From positions 26,162 through 90,161 of the forward strand of contig NZ_JAFBFA010000020.1 in the NCBI RefSeq assembly GCF_016909015.1: DNA of 64,000 nt, read 5' to 3'. This stretch comes from Gracilibacillus alcaliphilus. Lineage in GTDB: Bacteria; Bacillota; Bacilli; Bacillales; Amphibacillaceae. Numbering within the stretch: the first letter of the stretch is position 1; every line of letters starts with the position of its first letter. Below the pieces are notes generated by a model, which had not been told where the DNA came from, made no database searches, and worked only from the letters and a program-made list of their open reading frames with translations. Below are positions 46,454-56,100 of the stretch, piece after piece. The position numbers and the translations under genes were made by a program.

Positions 46454-46712
46454 TTGGGAGAAGTTTTCGTAACAGAAGGGATTAGGAATAAACAGCTGAT
46501 CGGACAACCGAAGGCTATCGCTGAAGAAGTGTATTTAATGAGGTAAGGTTTTTTTCTCATTACGGCAACTGAATGTATGCTAGCTATTGCCCAAGATTGA
46601 AAAAAATTAAGGATTTGAGGGAGGAAATAACAAATGCTAACACCTTGATAAGTTTTTCTGAGTTTCAGTTGAAGATCAAAAGTCGTCACTCATAGGTGCC
46701 TTAGTTCACTAA

Positions 46713-46744
46713 AACAAAGTAATTATATTTGAATAATAAACATT
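46713..46744 (+). repeat. Sulfur-region AT-rich motif, copy C
   Basis: AACAAAGTAATTATATTTGA followed by ATAATAAACATT. It matches copy A at 26 of 32 positions and ends 20 bases before the sbp copy 2 start codon, just before its ribosome binding site. Confidence 0.5.
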
Positions 46745-46764
46745 GATTATCAAGGAGGATTTTA

Positions 46765-47826
46765 ATGATGAAAGAAAGAGGAATAATTTTATTTTGGATC
46801 ATTCTGATGACAGGTATTGGGTTATTCGGCTGCAATGTTGGGCCTGGAGAAGATGCAAGCAGCGACGTTCTTAAGGAGGAAACAAATAAAGGAGATGGGA
46901 AGACGATCGAACTTTTAAATGTTTCCTATGATCCTACTCGAGAATTTTATGCGGATTTTAATACAGCATTTGCAGACCATTGGCATGAGGAAACAGGGGA
47001 TAATGTGGTGATCAATCAGTCTCACGGCGGATCGGGCAGTCAGGCAAGGTCTGTGCTGGACGGTTTGCAGGCTGATGTTGTTACGCTCGCTCTTGCTTAT
47101 GATATCGACATCTTGCAAGATAGGAATCTGCTTACTGTTGATTGGCAAAGTGATTATGAAGATAATTCTTCGCCCTACACGTCGACTATTAACTTTTTAG
47201 TTAGAAAAGGGAATCCAAAAGATATTCAGGATTGGGATGATCTTGTTCGAGAAAATGTGGAAATTGTTACACCAAACCCTAAGACGTCTGGTGGCGCACG
47301 GTGGAACTATTTAGCAGCATGGGGTTATGCTGAAGAGCAATTTGGGGAAGAAGAGGCTCAAACGTTTGTAGAGAATTTATACCAAAACGTGTCTGTTCTT
47401 GACTCTGGAGCTCGTGGAGCAACGACATCTTTTATTGAGCGAGGAATCGGTGATGTCCTGATTGCTTGGGAAAATGAAGCATTGCTTACCATTCATGATT
47501 TGAACGCATCAGATTTTGAGATTGTTACACCTTCTGTGTCTATTCTTACGGAACCGCCAGTTGCCATCGTAGACCAGGTAGTGGATCAAAAAGGAACGAG
47601 GGAAGTTGCAGAAGCATATTTAGATTATTTGTACACAGATGAAGGACAAGAGATTGCAGCGAAGCATTATTATCGACCAAGAAATATAGAAATATTAGAA
47701 GAATATAGAGAGTTTTTTCCTGAAGTAGAGTTATTTACAATTGAAGAGAAATTCGGAAGCTGGGAGGAAGCTCAGGAGACTCATTTTGCAGACGGAGGTT
47801 TGTTTGATGAGATTTATCAGCCATAG
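46765..47826 (+). CDS. sbp: Sulfate-binding lipoprotein (copy 2)
   Basis: 353 residues, ATG behind CAAGGAGG. Lipobox GLFGC, then an acidic linker. Signatures: QSHGGSGSQARSVLDGLQAD and NPKTSGGARWNYLAAWGYA. It is closer to typical Bacillus sulfate-binding proteins than copy 1. It is the first gene of the sbp-cysTWA cluster. The ligand could be sulfate or thiosulfate. Confidence 0.94.
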   Translation: MMKERGIILFWIILMTGIGLFGCNVGPGEDASSDVLKEETNKGDGKTIELLNVSYDPTREFYADFNTAFADHWHEETGDNVVINQSHGGSGSQARSVLDGLQADVVTLALAYDIDILQDRNLLTVDWQSDYEDNSSPYTSTINFLVRKGNPKDIQDWDDLVRENVEIVTPNPKTSGGARWNYLAAWGYAEEQFGEEEAQTFVENLYQNVSVLDSGARGATTSFIERGIGDVLIAWENEALLTIHDLNASDFEIVTPSVSILTEPPVAIVDQVVDQKGTREVAEAYLDYLYTDEGQEIAAKHYYRPRNIEILEEYREFFPEVELFTIEEKFGSWEEAQETHFADGGLFDEIYQP

Positions 47827-47845
47827 GAAAGGAGCCGTTTAGTAG

Positions 47846-48676
47846 ATGCGACAGACACTTCCAGGTTTTTCTCTAACGTTGGGTTTTACTATTTTATATA
47901 TTAGTTTTCTGGTTTTCATCCCACTAATTGCTCTTGTATGGTATTCGCTGGATTTCGGATGGGCAGGTTTTTGGAATGCAGTCTGGGACGAAAGGGTATT
48001 TGCTGCTCTTCGTCTTAGTTTTTCGGCCTCGTTTTTTGCAGCATTGATCAATGGTCTATTTGGTCTGCTAATAGCGTGGGTACTTGTACGTTATAATTTC
48101 TTTGGCAAGCGAATAATGGATGGGATAATCGATTTGCCATTTGCATTACCAACTGCCGTCGCTGGAATTGCACTTACAAGTCTTTATGCAGAGAATGGCT
48201 GGATTGGATCTTTGCTTGCTCCATTAGACATACAAATCGTTTTTACACCATTTGGTGTAACAGTTGCTCTTACATTTATCGGGCTGCCTTTTGTCGTAAG
48301 GATGGTAGAGCCGGTGCTTCGTACATTGGAAAAAGAGACGGAGGAGGCAGCCAGTTTACTTGGTGCTTCTCCACTTACCATTTTTAGAACAGTTCTGCTC
48401 CCAGTGCTGCTGCCTGCTCTTCTTGCAGGTATGACATTAGCCTTTGCAAGAGCACTTGGGGAGTATGGTTCGGTTGTATTTATTGCAGGCAACATTCCGA
48501 TGCAAACGGAAATCGTACCATTATTGATTATGAACAAGCTGGAACAATTTGATTATGCAGGTGCTACGGCGATTGCTACTATCATGCTTGCGCTGTCGTT
48601 TCTGTTGTTATTTACAGCAAATGTGCTTCAATGGTGGTTAGCCAAGAAACTCGGTCAAAAGGGGGCAGAAAGATGA
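47846..48676 (+). CDS. cysT: Sulfate ABC transporter permease CysT (copy 2)
   Basis: 276 residues, ATG behind AAAGGAG. Membrane permease with six spans. DLPFALPTAVAGIALTSLY and the ATPase-contact loop EEAASLLGASPLTIFRTVLL identify it. It starts 19 bases after sbp and overlaps cysW by four bases. Confidence 0.94.
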   Translation: MRQTLPGFSLTLGFTILYISFLVFIPLIALVWYSLDFGWAGFWNAVWDERVFAALRLSFSASFFAALINGLFGLLIAWVLVRYNFFGKRIMDGIIDLPFALPTAVAGIALTSLYAENGWIGSLLAPLDIQIVFTPFGVTVALTFIGLPFVVRMVEPVLRTLEKETEEAASLLGASPLTIFRTVLLPVLLPALLAGMTLAFARALGEYGSVVFIAGNIPMQTEIVPLLIMNKLEQFDYAGATAIATIMLALSFLLLFTANVLQWWLAKKLGQKGAER

Positions 48677-49479
48677 TTTCGACAAATAAAGGACAGAAAA
48701 AAGTCTTAATTGGGATATCTTTCCTCTTTCTAACTTTGTTTCTGTTTTTACCGTTGCTGCTTATTTTTATCGGAGCGTTTAGTCAAGGATTCGAAGTGTT
48801 CTGGCATGCGATTACAGAGCCCATGGCAAGACATGCGATTATGTTAACACTAATGGTCGTTGTCATTACTGTTCCATTACATGCTCTGTTTGGGTTAGCA
48901 GCGGCATGGTCGCTTACGAAATTTCGATTTCGAGGCCGGCAATTTATGATTACGTTAATTGAAATCCCGTTTTCGATTTCACCGGTAATTGCTGGACTTG
49001 TTTTCATTATTTTGTATGGAGTACATGGCTTTTTCGGGGAATGGCTTCAAGCTAATAACATGCAGATTATTTTCGCGCTGCCAGGTATCGTATTGGCAAC
49101 GATGTTTGTGACTCTGCCGTTTATCGCGCGCGAGCTGATCCCTTTAATGGAAGCACAAGGATCTGAGGCAGAGGAAGCATCATTAACACTAGGTGCAGGT
49201 GGGGGACGTACGTTTTTATATGTTACACTGCCGGCAATTAAGTGGGGATTATTGTATGGTGTCATTCTTTGCAGCGCCCGTGCAATCGGCGAGTTCGGGG
49301 CTGTGTCCGTCGTTTCCGGCCGAATTCGAGGTGCAACTAATACCATGCCGCTGCATGTCGAAATTCTTTATAACGAATATCAGTTTGCTGCTGCTTTTGC
49401 TGTGGCCTCACTTATGTCTATTTTTGCGATTGTGACCATTATTGTAAAGCAATTTGTGGAACGGAAACATCCGATCTAA
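48673..49479 (+). CDS. cysW: Sulfate ABC transporter permease CysW (copy 2)
   Basis: 268 residues. ATG at 48673 forms an ATGA overlap with cysT and follows GGGGGCAGAAAG; an upstream in-frame GTG (48631) is less likely. It has six hydrophobic segments, IEIPFSISPVIAGLVFIILYG and the loop EEASLTLGAGGGRTFLYVTL, where GASKWR is replaced by GAGGGR. Confidence 0.93.
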   Translation: MISTNKGQKKVLIGISFLFLTLFLFLPLLLIFIGAFSQGFEVFWHAITEPMARHAIMLTLMVVVITVPLHALFGLAAAWSLTKFRFRGRQFMITLIEIPFSISPVIAGLVFIILYGVHGFFGEWLQANNMQIIFALPGIVLATMFVTLPFIARELIPLMEAQGSEAEEASLTLGAGGGRTFLYVTLPAIKWGLLYGVILCSARAIGEFGAVSVVSGRIRGATNTMPLHVEILYNEYQFAAAFAVASLMSIFAIVTIIVKQFVERKHPI

Positions 49480-49497
49480 ATAAAAGAGGTGAACACA

Positions 49498-50574
49498 TTG
49501 TTTATTGAAATGAAGGGAATAGCGAAAGATTTTGGCAAGACTACAGTACTCTCCGATATCGATCTGACTGTGCAAAGCGGGGAGCTGCTGGCATTGCTTG
49601 GACCATCAGGTTCAGGGAAAACAACCTTACTAAGAATGATTGCAGGGCTGGAATGGCCGACAAACGGAAAAATCAGCTTTCAGGGTCGCGACGTCACGAA
49701 CATATCTGCCAAAGACCGTAAAATCGGTTTCGTATTTCAGCATTATGCCTTGTTTAATCATATGACCGTAGCAAAGAATATCGCATATGGTTTGCGTGTG
49801 AAAAAGAAGCAAGAAAGGATGAATAAAAAAGATATTGCTAAGAAAGTTCAAGAGCTGCTGGCGCTTGTCAAACTAGAAGGCTATGATGACAGATACCCGT
49901 CCCAATTGTCAGGCGGTCAAAAACAACGGGTAGCACTCGCTCGTGCACTAGCAATTGAACCTTCTGTGCTCTTGCTAGATGAACCTTTTGGTGCACTCGA
50001 TGCACAAGTAAGAAAAGAATTAAGGCATTGGCTTCGAACCCTTCATAAGCAGACCGGGGTAACTACCGTTTTTGTCACACATGACCAAGAAGAAGCCTTG
50101 GATGTGGCAGATCAAGTCGTTGTTATGAAGGACGGGCAAATTATTCAAACCGGATCTCCAGTAGATATCTATGAATCACCGAATAGTCCATTTATGTATA
50201 AATTTCTTGGAGGTGCCAATGAATTTAAAGGAACTGCAACAGCTGCCGGTGTTAACATTGGCCATGCAACATGGCCGATAGACAATAACTCAATCACAGC
50301 AGTGGGAGATAACATGATTGGTTTTGCTCGTTCTCATGAAATGGAGTTGTCAAAAGAAAAGGTAACAAATGATCAATTAGAAGTGTGTATTTCTTCAATT
50401 CATCCAGTTGGCCCGCTTATATTTATTGAAGCCATCCATCAAAATGGCGAACAGGAAAAGATAGAAGTCCAGTTATCGAAACAAATATTTGACGAGATGG
50501 ATATTAAAGTTGGAGACCGCATGTATGCCAGACCGCAGCGACTTGGTGTTTTTATTGAAGATTTTATCATATAA
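49498..50574 (+). CDS. cysA: Sulfate ABC transporter ATPase CysA (copy 2)
   Basis: 358 residues from TTG 49498, placed by AAAAGAGGTG; a GTG three codons earlier overlaps that site. Walker A GPSGSGKTT, signature LSGGQKQRVALARAL and Walker B LLLDEPFGALDA are canonical, followed by a TOBE-like C-terminal domain. It completes the second sulfate importer. Confidence 0.94.
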   Translation: MFIEMKGIAKDFGKTTVLSDIDLTVQSGELLALLGPSGSGKTTLLRMIAGLEWPTNGKISFQGRDVTNISAKDRKIGFVFQHYALFNHMTVAKNIAYGLRVKKKQERMNKKDIAKKVQELLALVKLEGYDDRYPSQLSGGQKQRVALARALAIEPSVLLLDEPFGALDAQVRKELRHWLRTLHKQTGVTTVFVTHDQEEALDVADQVVVMKDGQIIQTGSPVDIYESPNSPFMYKFLGGANEFKGTATAAGVNIGHATWPIDNNSITAVGDNMIGFARSHEMELSKEKVTNDQLEVCISSIHPVGPLIFIEAIHQNGEQEKIEVQLSKQIFDEMDIKVGDRMYARPQRLGVFIEDFII

Positions 50575-50848
50575 ACGTATGAAAAAAATCTGGTCTGTTT
50601 GTTGTGATAAGATCTAAAAAGAGACTAGACAGCTTCGTATTAACCCAATTCATGTTACACGTTGGAGTCTCGCTCTTGTTTGAAAAATAGTAAGTAAAGG
50701 ATCCTAGTGTGTTACAAGAGGGGTCTTTTAACAATTTTTGATCATCAGAAGAGAGGCTTCCAGCGTGTTTTTGTTAGAACTTGGAGCAGAAATAAAAATA
50801 AGCAGGAACAACACGAACAGGTAACCCAAGATATAATGGTATTGGTAA

Positions 50849-50864
50849 TTGAAACCGCTTAAAA
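50849..50864 (+). promoter_or_regulatory. cre-like site upstream of the sulfatase locus promoter
   Basis: TTGAAACCGCTTAAAA matches WTGNAARCGNWWWCAW at 14 of 16 positions. It lies about 100 bases upstream of the -35 box at 50966. Confidence 0.35.
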
Positions 50865-50965
50865 ACAGGTTTTGTATGAATATATAGAGGATTTATTATG
50901 TGAAAAATGTAATTAAAATATAAAAGGTGTAATTTGTCTTATTCGCTATATTTTTAAAGAATATA

Positions 50966-50994
50966 TTGACTCCATTCGTTTATGAGCGTATACT
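50966..50994 (+). promoter_or_regulatory. Predicted sigma-A promoter at the edge of the sulfatase locus
   Basis: TTGACT (50966-50971), a 17-base spacer and TATACT (50989-50994). It lies 500 bases before the first sulfatase gene and directly before two start-stop remnants. Confidence 0.55.
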
Positions 50995-51382
50995 TTACCT
51001 AAATTTACATGAAATAGGTATTAAAACATAAAAATAGTACTAAAAGGAGTGCTGATTACATGTGATATCTTCATTATATGTATTGAATTGTTAACGTATG
51101 GTTGGTATAAATTGCGGTGATATAGGGAGGTTTGGCTATGAAATAAACAGTAAACTAGTTAATTTAGCTGGATGATTAAATAAGAAATTTATTAGTTATA
51201 TTTTTCAAATATGATTATTTTTGATGTTAAAAAAAGCAGGAAAATACAAAAGATGTTTTTATACAATAATTTTAGCATAAATAAATGCCATGGCTAAAGA
51301 ACAAAAAGCATAATTGAGGAAAGGGCCTGCCTGGTTTCGGCCAAAGTGGATAAAACAATATTTTCCACGTGATCCATTGTAT

Positions 51383-51398
51383 TTGTATGCGCTTACAA
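51383..51398 (+). promoter_or_regulatory. cre site (CcpA) before the first sulfatase
   Basis: TTGTATGCGCTTACAA matches WTGNAARCGNWWWCAW at 15 of 16 positions and is nearly palindromic. It lies about 100 bases upstream of the start codon, indicating catabolite repression. Confidence 0.65.
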
Positions 51399-51495
51399 TA
51401 ATTTAATTGTGCTGCTGTAGACAGAGACTTTTTGTATAACTGAAGTTTACTGAAGAATTCCTAAAGATAAAGTGAAAAATAAAGGAGGAGTTGTC

Positions 51496-53049
51496 ATGGC
51501 AACGTCAAAGCCAAATATTATGTTAATATTAGCCGATGATCTAGGTTTTTCTGACCTAGGCAGTTTTGGTGGGGAGATCAAAACCCCGAATTTAGACAAG
51601 CTTGCAGGTAATGGACTGCGGTTGACTCAGTTTTACAATTCCGCTCGCTGCTGCCCTAGTCGTGCTTCCTTATTAACTGGATTGTATCCGCATCAAGCTG
51701 GAGTAGGTGAGATGGATCATGATTTAGAAACACCAGGATACCGCGGTTACCTTAAGGATGATTGTGTAACATTGGCAGAAGTGCTGGGTACTAATAACTA
51801 TCATACGTATCTTTCAGGAAAATGGCATGTAGGTAAACAAGGACCAATTAAGCGAGGATTTGATGAGTATTATGGATTGTTAGGCGGATTTAACAGTTTT
51901 TTTGATAAATCTCATTATGTCCGATTACCAGAAGGGCGTGAAGAACGGCATTATGAGGCGGGCGAATTCTATGCTACGGATGCCATTACCGATCATGCAT
52001 TGGATTTTCTTGAAGATTCTCGTAAAGATGATCATCCATTTTTCCTTTATTTATCTTATAATGCACCACATTTCCCATTACAGGCACCCAAAGAGGAAAT
52101 CGCAAAATATGAAGGTGTATATAATAAGGGATGGGATCGCATTAGAGAACAACGATTAGAAAGAATGAAGAAACTGGGCATTGTTCCGGAAGATTGTGAA
52201 TTGCCGCCGCGGGCAGAGTTTTGGAACCGCGATCGAGACATGTACGGGCAAAATCCGGTGTGGGATGCTCTTGACCGAGATCGTCAACAAGATTTGTCAA
52301 GACGTATGGCAATATATGCTGCGATGGTAGACAGAATGGATCAAAATATTGGCAGAGTAATAGACAATCTTCAGAAAAATGGGGAATTAGACAATACATT
52401 AATTTTATTCTGTTCTGATAATGGTGCATGTGGTGAATGGGATCCCTGGGGATTTGACAATTGGAAAACAACTTCTAATATACTGCATCGTAAGGAAGAT
52501 ATCGATAAAATGGGAGGTCCGGATTCTTATCATAGTTATGGATCGGGTTGGGCAAATGCATGCAGTACTCCGCTCCAACTGTATAAACACTATAGTCATG
52601 AAGGCGGGATTAGTACACCGTTAATAGCACATTGGCCTCAAGGGATTGAACGGAATGGGGAAATTGACCATCGCCCAGGTCATTTTATCGATTTTATGGC
52701 TACGTTTGTCGATATATCAGGAGCAGTTTATCCGAAAGAAAATAATGGACATAGTATATTGCCGTTGGAAGGAGAAAGTCTCCTGCCTGTGTTCCTCGGA
52801 GAAGAACAGAATGAGCGCACCTTTTGCTTTGAACATGAACAACATTGTGGAGTACGAAAAGGGAAGTGGAAGCTTTCAAAAGTTAAAGAAAGAGATTGGG
52901 AGCTGTACAACATAGATAAGGATCGTACAGAGCTTGATAACTTAAAAGAGTATTATCCAGAATTAGTCAAGGAAATGATTGCGATATGGGACGAATGGGC
53001 AGAGCGAACAAATGTTTTGCCGCGTCATAAACTATCGAAGGAAAACTAG
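51496..53049 (+). CDS. Sulfatase (S1 family, FGly type), cytosolic
   Basis: 517 residues; ATG at 51496 follows AAAGGAGGAG (an upstream GTG at 51472 precedes that site). The formylglycine signature is CCPSRASLLTG, with Cys52 as the residue converted to formylglycine. Metal and sulfate-binding features include ILADDLGFSDLG at the N-terminus, GKWHVGK and LFCSDNGACGEW. There is no signal peptide, so it should act on imported sulfated oligosaccharides in the cytosol. A sulfatase-maturating enzyme is required but is not in this window. The GH43 gene follows after 78 bases. Confidence 0.92.
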   Translation: MATSKPNIMLILADDLGFSDLGSFGGEIKTPNLDKLAGNGLRLTQFYNSARCCPSRASLLTGLYPHQAGVGEMDHDLETPGYRGYLKDDCVTLAEVLGTNNYHTYLSGKWHVGKQGPIKRGFDEYYGLLGGFNSFFDKSHYVRLPEGREERHYEAGEFYATDAITDHALDFLEDSRKDDHPFFLYLSYNAPHFPLQAPKEEIAKYEGVYNKGWDRIREQRLERMKKLGIVPEDCELPPRAEFWNRDRDMYGQNPVWDALDRDRQQDLSRRMAIYAAMVDRMDQNIGRVIDNLQKNGELDNTLILFCSDNGACGEWDPWGFDNWKTTSNILHRKEDIDKMGGPDSYHSYGSGWANACSTPLQLYKHYSHEGGISTPLIAHWPQGIERNGEIDHRPGHFIDFMATFVDISGAVYPKENNGHSILPLEGESLLPVFLGEEQNERTFCFEHEQHCGVRKGKWKLSKVKERDWELYNIDKDRTELDNLKEYYPELVKEMIAIWDEWAERTNVLPRHKLSKEN

Positions 53050-53127
53050 GTAGCTATTATGATTAAAAAACTTATCGGTTTCTGCTTTTTAGCTATTGGC
53101 AGGTTTAAATGAAAGGAGAATACTATA

Positions 53128-56100
53128 TTGAAATTATTACGAATGCTTCTTATTATGGGCGGAATCTTGACTTTTCCAAGCTTGGCATTTGCTTATAGTA
53201 ATCCATTTGAAGACTTACCTGATTCTTGGCAATGGGACAATGGAGATTTCTACGGTGAAGGAGATCCATATATTTTAAAGCACAATGGGACATACTATCT
53301 TTATGTAAGTACAGTTGATGATAAAAGTGGTGTAAAGCTATGGACTTCAGAAGATCTAGTCAATTGGGAACATTATGGTTTGGTAACGGAAGAGCCAACT
53401 ACATTGGCCGCTTATGCACCTGAAGTCACTTATTGGAATGGTGCATTTTATATGTATACTTCACCTGGAGGAAATGGACATTACGTTTATAAAAGTGATA
53501 GCCCTTTAGGACCTTTTGAGTTACAGACCGAAAATCTCGGTATGGGTATTGATGGCCATGTCTTTATTGATGATGATGGTAAGTGGTATTTTTACGGTAC
53601 TGGTCAAGGATATATCACGGCACATGAAATGGAGGATCCTTATACATTTGGTCCTGCAATAAATACGGGGGCGGAAATGAATGGCTGGACAGAAGGAGCA
53701 ACTGTATTTAAAAGACATGGGCAATATTATATGACATATACTGGTAATCACGTATGGAGTAATGCCTATCGAATTGATTATGCTACAAGTGACTCGCCAA
53801 TCAATAACTTTAAAGGGAGTACTCAAAATCCATTTTTAATTAATTCTGAAGGATCAAATGTTGGATTAGGGCATAATTCCATAATAAGAGGCCCGAATCT
53901 TGATTCTGAATTTATTGTTTATCATAGTCATGCCAAACCAGGCAGATTTATGAATATGGATCGGATTGGCTGGAATGGTGACAAAATGATTGTACTTGGA
54001 CCAACCACATCTGAACAACCTGATCCGCAATTACCTGATTTTAGCGACCGTTTCGAACGAGAGGAGATTGGTTCAAACTGGTCTGATGTTAATAATGGAG
54101 ATTGGTTGATTGTAAACAATGATGACTCCTATGCAATGGAACAAGCTGCAATTGGTGATGACTCATGGTATCGCCAGGTAACTGCTTATGAGACTGAGGC
54201 AGACTATACAGCTGAATTTAATGTCCAAATGATCGACAAAGGAGAGAGCACTGCACCACGTTTTGGCACGGTCTTTTCTTATCAAGACGAAGATAATTAT
54301 GGAGTTGCGGTATTAAATCCAATTAACAATAGTCTGGAGACTTTTTTCCGTGTGGATGGTACAGATCTAGAATGGGAAACATCCTTATTGCCTGAAGACT
54401 TTGATCCTACAGCACTACATCATATTAGGGTAGAAAAAGAAAATACAGAATTCAAGATCTATATTGATGATATGCATAAGCAAACAAGAGATATTCAAGC
54501 CCTAGCAGGCGGAAACATTGGGTATACAACAATGGATGTTCATGCTTCCTTCGGTTATATAGCAACAAGTAATCAAGTAAATGGAAGTAATATATTTGAT
54601 TTGTACAAACCGATACCAGGTACCATTGAGGCTGTTCATTATAATACCGGTGGAGAAGGATCAGGGTATCATATCGTAGAAAATGAAATATCAGATACCT
54701 ACCGGAAAGATCATGTTAACATCGGTACTAATCCTGAAAGCGGCTTAAGTGTGAATTCCCTTAAACAAGAGGAATGGCTTAACTATAATGTGAATGTGGA
54801 AGAAGAGGCTATCTACGATTTTACGATGAGAATGGCAACGGCTGAAGAGGGCACAAAAGTGAGATTGTGGTTAGACAATGACATTGATTTAACAGGTGTT
54901 ATTGACATCCCTAATACAGGTGGTTGGGATCAGTGGCAAAATATTTTAATGGATAAGCTCACCTTACCTGAAGGAGAGCATGCTATTAAGATAGAAGTAA
55001 TGGAAGGAGAATTAAACCTTGCAAGCTTTGATGTAAAACAACATCAGCCGGTATCCCTTCTATTCGACGATTTTAATGATGGCTTAGACGCTGGCTGGGA
55101 TCGATATGAAGGTTCTTGGAGAGTTGATACCAATCAAGGTTCAGTCAGTGATTTCGATGCACATAAACCGATTCCTGGATCAATAGCAGCCGTACATTAT
55201 CGTGATGGCGGTGAAGGAGTAGGATATCATGATCGAACACCAGAAAATATTGGCGGGGAATTAAGAACAGATTCAGTAGACATAAGAGAAAAAGCAAATG
55301 GTAGTTATGTAGTTGGCTGGAACCAAACCGATGAATGGCTGAAGTATAATGTAGATATTCAGGAGAGTGGATTATACAATTTCGAACTGGAATTGGCTAC
55401 AACATTTACGGATGCAGAAGTAAGGCTATGGTTAAATGATGAGATCGATCTAACTGGTGTTGTCGATGTGCCTAATACAGGAGGTTGGAACAATTGGGAA
55501 ACACTGACGGTTGAAGACATCGAACTTCCCGCAGGTGAGCATACCTTAAAATTAGAAATTGTTACAGGAGAATTTGATATTTCTATGCTTACTTTCCGAT
55601 CATTTGCTGTCCATAAACCTTTACCAGGAACGATCGAAGCGGTTGATTATAATTTAGGCGGTGAGGGAGTTGCCTACCATGATAAGACCGATACCAATAC
55701 TGGCGGAGAATTTAGAGTTGATGGGGTAGACATTAAAAAAGATCCTGAGGTAGGATTTGCCGTAGTGGAATTTGAGGAAGAAGAGTGGATTAATTATAAT
55801 GTGAATGTTACAGAAGCTGGTGTATATGATCTGGATTTGATCACAAAAAATGTAAATGAAAATACACAAATAAAATTTCTGTTAAATGATGAGCAGGAAT
55901 TAACAGCTAATGTTGATATTCCGGTTACTGAAGACGATACATGGCAGAACGTACCTATTAAAAACTTAGAGTTGCCCGAAGGAAATCATACCCTAAAGAT
56001 AGAAGTTGTTTCTGGTGAACTTTCTTTTTCGAAAATGATATTCCATACCTTTGACCAACATCATACTTTACCAGGAAAAGTAATGGCTGTGGATTACATG

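Larger units (their letters stand above)
46161..46764. other. Regulatory interval before the second sulfate transporter
   Basis: 604 bases without a gene. It contains a promoter (46303-46331), a short predicted RNA ending at a terminator (46367-46414), a 22-base near-repeat of its 5' part (about 46493-46515), and motif copies B (46422-46453) and C (46713-46744). Confidence 0.55.
50575..51495. other. Non-coding region before the first sulfatase, with a promoter and two start-stop remnants
   Basis: 921 bases with no coding frame I accept. It contains a cre-like site (50849-50864), a promoter (50966-50994), two ribosome binding sites followed by ATG-stop or ATG-AAA-stop (51042-51065 and 51125-51146), a small hairpin (GTGGA/TCCAC, about 51348-51370) and a cre site (51383-51398). 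No clear terminator was seen right after cysA copy 2. Confidence 0.5.

Noticed and set aside
46490..46560. A second complete short RNA from the repeated segment
   Set aside because: Although TTTTTTT occurs near 46550, no stable hairpin precedes it and no good promoter was found.
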